From Pseudomonadota bacterium (lineage in GTDB: Bacteria; Pseudomonadota; Alphaproteobacteria; Rhizobiales; Xanthobacteraceae), in NCBI GenBank assembly GCA_963205465.1, contig CAUJKG010000020.1, forward strand, positions 1 through 46,498: 46,498 nt of DNA, read 5' to 3'. Below, in pieces: positions 40,515 to 46,498 of this stretch. Positions within the stretch are counted from its first letter, which is position 1. Each line of letters begins with the position of its first letter. A program made the position numbers and the translations under genes. The notes below the pieces were generated by a model that saw nothing but the letters and a program-made list of their open reading frames with translations, had not been told where the DNA came from and did no database searches.

Positions 40515-40838
40515 TCAGATCTGCGTTTCGGGAAGCTCGAGAATCAGCCCTTCCAGTTCTTCCGTCATTACGATCTGACAGCTCAAGCGGCTAGTTGCCT
40601 TGCGCTCGCAGGCAGTGGAGCCAAGCATTTCCTCCTCCACGGGGCGGATTTCGGGCAGATCGCCGCTGCGGCTATCGTCAACATAGACATGGCAGGTTGC
40701 ACACATCGCAGAGCCTCCGCATTCGCCGACGATATCCTCCACGCCTGCATTCACTGCCGCATGCATGATTGGTGTACCAAGCGGAACGTCAAGTGCCTCC
40801 CGCCGGCCGTCCGGGTGTACGAAAATGACTACAGGCAT
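40515..40838 (-). CDS. [2Fe-2S] ferredoxin, putidaredoxin type
   Basis: This 107-aa electron carrier has cluster ligands Cys40, Cys46, Cys49 and Cys87 (GECGGSAMCATCHVYV, then LSCQIV). The spacing is the same as in putidaredoxin and palustrisredoxin. An additional Cys77 (STACERK) is not a ligand. It links the reductase to the P450 and is encoded between them, 4 nt after the P450 gene. The acidic surface expected for P450 binding is seen in VDDSRSGDLPE and PVEEEML. Confidence 0.95.
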   Translation of the reverse strand: MPVVIFVHPDGRREALDVPLGTPIMHAAVNAGVEDIVGECGGSAMCATCHVYVDDSRSGDLPEIRPVEEEMLGSTACERKATSRLSCQIVMTEELEGLILELPETQI

Positions 40839-40842
40839 CGAA

Positions 40843-42036
40843 CTAGCTGTGCAATCGCAACGGCAGCTTCTCTATACCGCGAAGCGTATTGTGGACCTGA
40901 CGTTTGGGAACGCCGCAAAGCTCGATTGCTCGGACGTGTTTTGCCAAGGCCTTGAAAAGAACTTCGACTTCGAGCCGCGCAATCATCTGGCCCACGCAAC
41001 CATGAATGCCGGCGCCGAAGCCGACATGGCCTGTCGTCCTGCGGGTGATGTCGAACTCATCCGGCCGCTCCCAGCGCGCCGGGTCGCGATTGGCCGCGCC
41101 AATGGAAAGCAGTATTTTCTGATTTGCAGGAATAGGCATTCCGGCGATTTCGACGGGCCGGCTGGTGGTGCGGAAGAAGGTCTGGAACGGCGATTCAAAG
41201 CGCAACACCTCTTCGAAAGCTGCACGCACCAGGTCTGGCTTCTCACGAACCTTGTCCCATTGCTCCGGATGATCGGCAAAGCAGACGAGCGCGCTTGCGA
41301 TCGCATTTGTGGTCGTATCGATTCCGGCGGAGAGAAACGAGCGGACGATCAGGCCCGCTTCGGCCTCGGTAATCGTTCCGTCGTCAGCTGCGGTATAAAT
41401 CTGCGCGCCTAGGCCGTCCTTGGTGAGCGTTTCACGCCGGCACGCATTGGTGATCCAGGTGATGACCTCTTCCGCATTGCGCATGGCATCTTCGAACATC
41501 TCGTTGCGCGGACCCATGGTGTTGAAGACCATGTTGCCGTAAGCAACAAGATGATGCCTGCCCTCCTGCGGCACGCCTACCGCGTCGGCGAAGGCCCGCA
41601 TCGGAAACATTTCGGCAAGATTCGGGATTGCATCGAACTCGCCCAAGGCGATGCATTTCGTGACCAGATCGTCAGCCTTGGCCTCGAAGCGTTCGCGCAG
41701 CGAACGTAGCGAGGCGGGCGATAACGCGCGGCTGATGATCGCGCGGTTCTTCGTATGGTTCGGCGGGTCCGTTTCCAGGAGCAAGCTCGGCGTGCGCCAC
41801 GGCTTCTCCGCTTTCAGGTTGGAAAGACCGACGCCGGCTCCAGAGATGAACGTGTTATAATCCGCAAGCACCTGCTGTACTTGCTCGAAGCGGCCGACCG
41901 CAAGCACGTCGTATTTCTCAATACGAACGACCGGCGCCTGCCGTAGCGCATCATGATGCGAATATGGGTTCAGAATATATTCGGCCGAGAACGGATCGAC
42001 ATCCGTGTGCGGCGCTGTTCCTAGCTGCTCTTGCAC
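40843..42036 (-). CDS. Cytochrome P450, CYP199-like
   Basis: This 397-aa monooxygenase inserts oxygen into an organic substrate. The I-helix oxygen-activation motif is SAGIDTTT (about 236-243), ExxR is EEVLR, and the haem loop is GFGAGIHGCVGQMIAR with Cys347. The segments FFRTTSRPVEIAG, ANRDPARWERPDEFDI and NTLRGIEKLPL closely follow CYP199A proteins, which act on para-substituted benzoates such as 4-methoxybenzoate (family knowledge recalled, not searched). I chose the GTG at 42034-42036 because GCGGGAGGTTGG precedes it; the longer frame to 42156 would cross the promoter. A full class I redox chain is encoded downstream. Confidence 0.93.
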   Translation of the reverse strand: MQEQLGTAPHTDVDPFSAEYILNPYSHHDALRQAPVVRIEKYDVLAVGRFEQVQQVLADYNTFISGAGVGLSNLKAEKPWRTPSLLLETDPPNHTKNRAIISRALSPASLRSLRERFEAKADDLVTKCIALGEFDAIPNLAEMFPMRAFADAVGVPQEGRHHLVAYGNMVFNTMGPRNEMFEDAMRNAEEVITWITNACRRETLTKDGLGAQIYTAADDGTITEAEAGLIVRSFLSAGIDTTTNAIASALVCFADHPEQWDKVREKPDLVRAAFEEVLRFESPFQTFFRTTSRPVEIAGMPIPANQKILLSIGAANRDPARWERPDEFDITRRTTGHVGFGAGIHGCVGQMIARLEVEVLFKALAKHVRAIELCGVPKRQVHNTLRGIEKLPLRLHS

Positions 42037-42109
42037 ACCCAACCTCCCGCAAAGTCTTTTTATTGCGCCCACACCCGGCACAGTGCGGGAAAAGAGATGG
42101 CAGAAATTT

Positions 42110-42123
42110 GTTGAGTTGTCAAC
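42110..42123. promoter_or_regulatory. GTTGA-N4-TCAAC inverted repeat upstream of the P450 operon
   Basis: GTTGAGTTGTCAAC lies 74 bp before the P450 start and differs by a single base from GTTGATTTGTCAAC at 38656-38669. On the minus strand it includes TTGACA, a possible -35; no good -10 is evident. Shared use by the MarR regulator is inferred. A looser copy (GTACACTTGTCAAC, 31809-31822, 11 of 14 positions) precedes the molybdenum-hydroxylase operon. Confidence 0.55.
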
Positions 42124-42231
42124 GATCTCGGCAAGACTGACTTCGCCAACGAGCACGCCTGCAAGGGCGGAACCGCTAGCGCAAGTCCCCCCAACTGCTT
42201 CTATCCAGAGATAAGATCCGGTCGGTGGCTA

Positions 42232-42984
42232 CTAGCGTCCGCCCGAAATGCTCACGTTCGCGCCTACGACGTAGGACGCTTCGTCCGACATCAAATAAAG
42301 CACGGTCTGCGCGACTTCGTCCGGCTGACCGAAGCGGCCCATCGGAATCACGGATTTCAAACGCTCTGCACGATCAGGCTGACCGGCGGTCGCGTGAATA
42401 TCGGTATCGATCAGGCCGGGGGAAACGGCGTTCACGCGAATACCCTCGCCGATCACTTCGCGCGCGAGACCTATATTGAAGCTGTTCATTGCGCCTTTGG
42501 AAGCGGCGTACCACACATACTCGCCCGCCATGCCCAGGACAGCCGCCATTGAACCGATGTTTACGATGGTGCCGCCTGGACCGCCGTGCTTCTTCGAAAT
42601 CCGCTTTATCGCCTCGCTCGCGACGAGAATGGCACCGGTGACGTTGACGTCGATCACCTCTTTCAGCTTCACGGGATCGAGCGCGTCGACGCGGCTCGGG
42701 AACCCCATAATGCCCGCATTATTAACGAGATCGGTGAGCCGGCCGAGCTGCTTATCCACCTGCTCAAACAGATTTGCGATGTCGCGCGGATCGCCCATAT
42801 TGCCTTTGACGGCTATCGCGCGGCGGCCTTCTTTCTTGATGTCGTCGACGACCGCATTCGCGGCGGCTTCGTTGCCGGCATAATTGATGGCAACGTCGTA
42901 GCCGCGTTTGGCAGCCAGCCGCGCGATCGCCGCGCCGATGCCACGGCCCGCTCCCGTGACGAGAAGAATTTTATTGCCCGGCAT
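42232..42984 (-). CDS. Short-chain dehydrogenase/reductase, 3-oxoacyl-ACP-reductase-like
   Basis: This 250-aa NAD(P)H-dependent oxidoreductase has the cofactor motif TGAGRGIGAA (about 10-19), NNAGIMG and catalytic Ser-Tyr-Lys (IVNIGSMAAV and VWYAASKGAM). The C-terminal VVGANVSISGGR is typical of the SDR group related to glucose dehydrogenase and FabG. It starts 3 nt after livF with AGGAA upstream, so it is the last gene of the liv operon. It probably acts on the compound imported by that transporter (inference). Confidence 0.92.
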   Translation of the reverse strand: MPGNKILLVTGAGRGIGAAIARLAAKRGYDVAINYAGNEAAANAVVDDIKKEGRRAIAVKGNMGDPRDIANLFEQVDKQLGRLTDLVNNAGIMGFPSRVDALDPVKLKEVIDVNVTGAILVASEAIKRISKKHGGPGGTIVNIGSMAAVLGMAGEYVWYAASKGAMNSFNIGLAREVIGEGIRVNAVSPGLIDTDIHATAGQPDRAERLKSVIPMGRFGQPDEVAQTVLYLMSDEASYVVGANVSISGGR

Positions 42985-42987
42985 TTC

Positions 42988-43740
42988 CTAATGGCCTTTC
43001 GCGACACCGAGATGATTATCGAGAACCTCGGAATTTTTTGACAGTTCGTCCGACGTTCCGTGAAACACGAAACGGCCCGACGAGATCACATAAATCTCAT
43101 CTGCTACCGCGAGCGCAAGGCCAAGATTCTGCTCGACAAGCAGAATGGCGTGTCCTTCGCTGCGCAACCGCAGAAGAATTTCCTGAACCTGCTGCACGAG
43201 TTTCGGCGCCAGCCCTTCGGAGGGTTCGTCCATCAGGATGGTCGACGGATTTGCCATCAGTGCGCGGCCGATCGCAAGCATCTGCTGCTCGCCTCCGGAA
43301 AGCGCGCTGCCGAGGTTATTGATGCGGTCGGCGAGCTGCGGAAACTCTTCCAGCACCGCTTTCAAATTCCACTGCTTGCCGACGCGCGGCGCACGCTTCT
43401 TGCCTTTGGCAAGTTGGCTGGTCGGCAGGAGCAGGTTCTCGCGCACGGTGAGCGATTTGAAGATGCGCCGTCCCTGCGGGACGATCGCGATCCCCTGCTG
43501 GGCAATCCCATATGGCGTTTGCCCCGAAAGCTGACTGCCTTCGAATTTCACGTCGCCGCGGCGCGGCGGCGTGAGGCCGGCAATCGACCGCACGAGCGTG
43601 GTCTTGCCCATGCCGTTGCGGCCGAGGATCACGACGATCTTGCCCGGATTCAGCGCCAGGCTGACACCGTGCAGAACATAGCTGTCGCCGTAATACGTAT
43701 GGATGTCGTTGACTTCGAGGAGAGCGTTAGAGGCGGCCAA
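42988..43740 (-). CDS. livF: Branched-chain-type ABC transporter ATPase LivF
   Basis: This is one of two cytoplasmic ATPases of the HAAT importer, 250 aa. It has Walker A (ILGRNGMGKTTLVRS), signature (LSGGEQQML), Walker B (TILMDEPSEGLAP) and switch His replaced by Glu-Gln context (ILLVEQNLG), as usual for LivF. The start is a TTG (43738-43740), supported by AAGGAGGTG six nt upstream; no ATG is available in the right place. It overlaps livG by 14 nt. An insertion KGKKRAPRVGKQWNL after the Q-loop is a little longer than in typical LivF. Confidence 0.93.
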   Translation of the reverse strand: MAASNALLEVNDIHTYYGDSYVLHGVSLALNPGKIVVILGRNGMGKTTLVRSIAGLTPPRRGDVKFEGSQLSGQTPYGIAQQGIAIVPQGRRIFKSLTVRENLLLPTSQLAKGKKRAPRVGKQWNLKAVLEEFPQLADRINNLGSALSGGEQQMLAIGRALMANPSTILMDEPSEGLAPKLVQQVQEILLRLRSEGHAILLVEQNLGLALAVADEIYVISSGRFVFHGTSDELSKNSEVLDNHLGVAKGH

Positions 43741-44470
43741 AATACACCTCCTTCACGTCGGCATTCTTCTGCACTTCGTCGGGAAGCCCGTCGAAGATCA
43801 GCCTGCCACGATGTAACACTGTCACCTTGTCGGCGAGCGCAAGCGCGACATCGATGTCGTGCTCGATCATCAAGAGTGTGATCTCCCGGCTGAGACCGGA
43901 AACGAGCTTCGAAAAATGCGTGCGCTCGCTTGGCGAAAGACCGGCGCAAGGTTCGTCGAGCAGCAGCACGCGCGGGTTCGAGCTGAGCGCGAGCGCAAGT
44001 TCGAGCTGGCGGCGCTCGCCGTAAGAAAGGTATTTCACTTCCTCGTTCTCGCGGCCTTGCAGACCCACGCGCTCCAGCGAAGCGACCGCTTTGCCGATCA
44101 GCTCCTTGTCGGACGTCACCGGCCGGAACATCGACCATTTCTGCGAAGTCGTGCCGAGCATGCCGAGCAGCAGATTTTCCATCACTGTCAGGTCGGTACA
44201 GACATTGGAGATCTGAAACGTGCGGCCCATACCCAGTGCGGTGCGCGCGTTCTCCGAGACGTTCGAAATGTCCTTGCCGAACATCACGATACGGCCGCTG
44301 GTCGGCTGATGCGTTCCGGAGATGCAATGGAACAGCGTCGTCTTGCCCGCACCGTTCGGCCCGAGCAACACGCGCCGCTCCCCTTGCGGAATGGACAATG
44401 AAACGGAATCGACCGCACGCAAGCCGGCGAATTGCTTCGAGACGTTATCGACTTCGATGGCGATGGTCAT
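43727..44470 (-). CDS. livG: Branched-chain-type ABC transporter ATPase LivG
   Basis: This is the second ATPase of the importer, 247 aa. It has Walker A (LGPNGAGKTTLFHC), the LivG-type GMGRTFQISNV Q-loop, signature (LSYGERRQLELA), Walker B (VLLLDEPCAGLSP) and switch His (LMIEHDIDVALA). It overlaps livM by 4 nt (ATGA) and livF by 14 nt. The pair LivF/LivG with LivH/LivM makes a full transporter except for the binding protein, whose end is seen at 46349. Confidence 0.94.
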   Translation of the reverse strand: MTIAIEVDNVSKQFAGLRAVDSVSLSIPQGERRVLLGPNGAGKTTLFHCISGTHQPTSGRIVMFGKDISNVSENARTALGMGRTFQISNVCTDLTVMENLLLGMLGTTSQKWSMFRPVTSDKELIGKAVASLERVGLQGRENEEVKYLSYGERRQLELALALSSNPRVLLLDEPCAGLSPSERTHFSKLVSGLSREITLLMIEHDIDVALALADKVTVLHRGRLIFDGLPDEVQKNADVKEVYFGRL

Positions 44471-45405
44471 GCGCCCTCTCCGCGATTACCCGAACGCCAG
44501 GATCGGATCAGACCCATGACGCCGTTCGGCGCCCACAACACGGTCGCGATGAAGATCAAGCCAAGCACCGCAGTGTAGTAATGGAAGAACCCGCTTACCC
44601 AGTTTCGCAAGACCAGGATAATACCGGAGCCGATAAAGGGACCGAGGATCGTGCCGGTTCCGCCGATGATCGCCATCAGGATCGCTTCGACAGAGATCGG
44701 GAATCCGGCCGCGACCGGGTTCACGAACCGGTTGTAATAGATGTAAAGAACACCGGCGAGACTTGCGTAGAATCCGGAGATGATGAACGCGACATAGAGA
44801 TGCGCGCCAACGCGATAGCCGAGACTTCGCATGCGGCTTTCGCTCGACTTGATACCGCGAAGCGCAAGCCCAAACGGCGAGGTTGTCAGGATCCGATAAC
44901 CGAGGAGACAGATCGCAAGTACTACGAGCACAAAATAGTAGTAATGCGCTTTGGTAACGATCTGCAGCCCGCCAAGCGAAGGCGGCGGTACGTTGGTGAC
45001 GCCGTTATCCCCGCCGGTAAACGATGCCCAGCGGTGCGCGACACCCCATACGATATAACCGAACGCCAGCGTGATCAGGATGAAGTAAACGCCGCGTGTG
45101 CGAACCGCCGAGGCAAAGACGGCGGCAAGCAGCGTACCCGCGACCAGGCCCGCCACCGCGGCCGGTATCGTCGTCACGCCATAGCGCGTTTGCAGGATCG
45201 CGACCGTATAGGCCGACACCGCAAAGAACGCGGCATGACAGAGCGAGAACAAACCGGCGTGCCCCAGCAGCAGATCCGCCGAAAGCGCGAGCAACCCGAA
45301 GATCAGCACCTGCGTAAGCAGCGCGACCCAATATTCGCTGGCTATGCTCGGAACAGCGGCAAGAATTGCGGCAAGCACGACGATGCCGATGACGCGGTAG
45401 CTCAT
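44467..45405 (-). CDS. livM: Branched-chain-type ABC transporter permease LivM
   Basis: This is an inner-membrane permease of 312 aa with about nine hydrophobic helices. Family motifs include LLLGHAGLFSLCHAAFFAVSA near residue 45, FGLALRGIKSSESRMRSLGY (EAA-like loop) and MAIIGGTGTILGPFIGSGI. It lies 2 nt after livH. It pairs with LivH in the membrane. Confidence 0.94.
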   Translation of the reverse strand: MSYRVIGIVVLAAILAAVPSIASEYWVALLTQVLIFGLLALSADLLLGHAGLFSLCHAAFFAVSAYTVAILQTRYGVTTIPAAVAGLVAGTLLAAVFASAVRTRGVYFILITLAFGYIVWGVAHRWASFTGGDNGVTNVPPPSLGGLQIVTKAHYYYFVLVVLAICLLGYRILTTSPFGLALRGIKSSESRMRSLGYRVGAHLYVAFIISGFYASLAGVLYIYYNRFVNPVAAGFPISVEAILMAIIGGTGTILGPFIGSGIILVLRNWVSGFFHYYTAVLGLIFIATVLWAPNGVMGLIRSWRSGNRGEGA

Positions 45406-45407
45406 CG

Positions 45408-46268
45408 TTAGTGCTCCTTGCCGAACAGACCGGTCGGCCGAAACAGGAGCAGAATCGCCATCGGTCCGAACAGCACGAAATAAGAGAAATCAGGCGCAAG
45501 CCAACGGCCATAGGCATCAAGCAGCCCGACGACGATGCCGCCAAGCACCGCGCCTTCGAGGCTGCCAAGGCCGCCGACGATCACGACGACAAGCGCCAGC
45601 ACGAGGATGTCCCATTCGGCGCCGGGGTTCAGCGTAAGAAATGCGCCACCCACCACGCCGGCGACACCGGCAAGGAACGAAGCGAGCGCCGAAACGAGAA
45701 CAAACAGACGGTCTACGTTGATGCCGATCGCATTGACCATCTCGCGATCATCGACGCCCGCGCGCACGACCGCGCCGATCTGCGTCTTGTGATAGAGGAG
45801 CCACAGCGAGAACGCGACAAAGGCGCCGAACCCGATCAGCCCAAGCCGCAGCTTTGGATAATAGATGCCGCCAGGCAGTTCGACGGAGCCGCGAAGGTAC
45901 GACGGCAACTGGATCTTCAGGCTGTCACCGCCCCAAATGGCCAAGCACACTTCGCCAATGAAGAAGGCGACCCCGACGGTGAGCAGAACCTGTGCCAGAT
46001 GATTGGAGCCGATCGGGCGGATCAAAAAACGATCGACGAAGAAGCCGAGCACAACGATCGCAAGTCCACCGGCGAGCATCGCGAGTTCGAAGCTGCCGGT
46101 CGCGCGCATGACGCTCAAACCGACATAGCCACCAAGAAGGTAGTACGCCCCATAGGCCATGTTGACGACGCGCATGAGCCCGAAGGTGACGGTAAACCCG
46201 CTTGCAAGCAGGAAAAGAAGTGCGGCAAGCGATAGCCCGTTAATTGCCTGAACAATAACGCCGGTCAT
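45408..46268 (-). CDS. livH: Branched-chain-type ABC transporter permease LivH
   Basis: This is an inner-membrane permease of 286 aa with about eight helices. It has the LivH opening (INGLSLAALLFLLASGFTVT), the MRVVNMAYGAYYLLGGYVGL region and the C-terminal VVIVGGLGSLEGAVLGGIVVG. It follows the partial binding-protein gene by 80 nt, with a stem-loop between them that may lower expression of the membrane parts relative to the binding protein. Confidence 0.94.
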   Translation of the reverse strand: MTGVIVQAINGLSLAALLFLLASGFTVTFGLMRVVNMAYGAYYLLGGYVGLSVMRATGSFELAMLAGGLAIVVLGFFVDRFLIRPIGSNHLAQVLLTVGVAFFIGEVCLAIWGGDSLKIQLPSYLRGSVELPGGIYYPKLRLGLIGFGAFVAFSLWLLYHKTQIGAVVRAGVDDREMVNAIGINVDRLFVLVSALASFLAGVAGVVGGAFLTLNPGAEWDILVLALVVVIVGGLGSLEGAVLGGIVVGLLDAYGRWLAPDFSYFVLFGPMAILLLFRPTGLFGKEH

Positions 46269-46308
46269 TTCCGTTTATTCATTCTGATTGGACGGGCCAA
46301 AACTGAAC

Positions 46309-46333
46309 CGGGCGGCGCGTGGAACGCCGCCCG
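46309..46333 (-). other. Intercistronic stem-loop between binding-protein gene and livH
   Basis: CGGGCGGCG and CGCCGCCCG form a perfect 9-bp stem with a 7-nt loop. On the minus strand it is followed by GTTCAGTTTT, a weak T-run. Such structures after binding-protein genes commonly protect the upstream message and attenuate the downstream permease genes; that role is inferred here. Confidence 0.6.
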
Positions 46334-46348
46334 AGCCAGCATTTCAGG

Positions 46349-46498
46349 TCAGCGCTTGTAAGGACCGCGAGCCAGGAATTCTTCCGGCTTCCAGTTCCAG
46401 AACTGCGAGACAGCTTCGTAGGTCTTGATCGGCTTGTTCATCAGAATGTCGCCGAGCTGCGGGTGCTTCACCTTCTCGACCTTCGAGATGGAGACGCT
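46349..46498 (-). CDS. ABC substrate-binding protein, C-terminal end only (gene runs off the window)
   Basis: A leftward frame open to the window edge ends at TGA 46349-46351 and gives the last 49 residues, with KVEKVKHPQLGDILMNKPIK and the end FLARGPYKR. Position directly before livHMGF makes it the cognate binding protein of this importer. The fold cannot be judged from the fragment alone. Confidence 0.75.
   Translation of the reverse strand, partial: SVSISKVEKVKHPQLGDILMNKPIKTYEAVSQFWNWKPEEFLARGPYKR

Noticed and set aside
1..46498. CRISPR arrays, tRNA/rRNA genes, insertion sequences or phage genes
   Set aside because: I looked for regular repeats, cloverleaf sequences, transposase motifs and integrase motifs and saw none that I can support.

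Overview
The window reads as chromosomal DNA of a GC-rich alphaproteobacterium, most likely Hyphomicrobiales (Bradyrhizobium/Xanthobacteraceae-like). This rests on a SoxYZ-BCD-type thiosulfate oxidation locus, many nitrate/taurine-type and branched-chain-amino-acid-type ABC transporters, a CYP199-like P450 system and dense operons with 1-4 nt start/stop overlaps. The assignment is from gene content only. I see no rRNA, tRNA, CRISPR array, insertion sequence or phage gene.

Layout. (1) 1-7331, all leftward: a carbohydrate ABC transporter (binding protein plus two permeases, the last cut by the window edge) and an operon of a GntR/UTRA regulator, an enolase-superfamily acid-sugar dehydratase or cycloisomerase, glycerol-3-phosphate dehydrogenase and a TauE/SafE permease. 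(2) 7391-11557, rightward: a nitrate/taurine-type ABC transporter coupled translationally to a GMC flavin oxidoreductase. (3) 11861-22845: a divergent sox locus. Leftward are soxY, Z, B, C, D, an fccA/soxE-like cytochrome, an fccB/soxF flavoprotein and a cytochrome c2. Rightward are soxS (thioredoxin), soxR (dithiol ArsR repressor), soxT (YeeE/YedE), soxA, soxX and an exported DsrE-like protein. Together they encode periplasmic thiosulfate/sulfide oxidation with a soluble electron acceptor and a persulfide-type sensor. (4) 23594-31684, leftward: a nine-gene operon joining a three-subunit molybdenum hydroxylase, an ACMSD-type amidohydrolase, a CoxG-like protein, a second nitrate/taurine-type ABC transporter and a YciI-like protein. 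It is divergent from a MocR-type regulator followed by an aldehyde dehydrogenase and an enol-lactonase-like hydrolase. (5) 35665-37171: a decayed transporter remnant, a strong terminator, a small membrane protein and an SDR. (6) 37408-46498: a branched-chain-type binding protein divergent from a MarR regulator, then leftward a complete class I P450 system (P450, [2Fe-2S] ferredoxin, FAD reductase), and livHMGF with an SDR and the end of a second binding protein.

The two parts most worth attention are the nine-gene molybdenum-hydroxylase operon, whose substrate I cannot name and whose large subunit has an unusual active-site loop, and the P450/MarR region, where near-identical inverted repeats GTTGA-N4-TCAAC lie upstream of both the P450 operon and the binding-protein gene and suggest one small aromatic-acid regulon. 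Function names come from motif and family recognition by eye; no database search was run.
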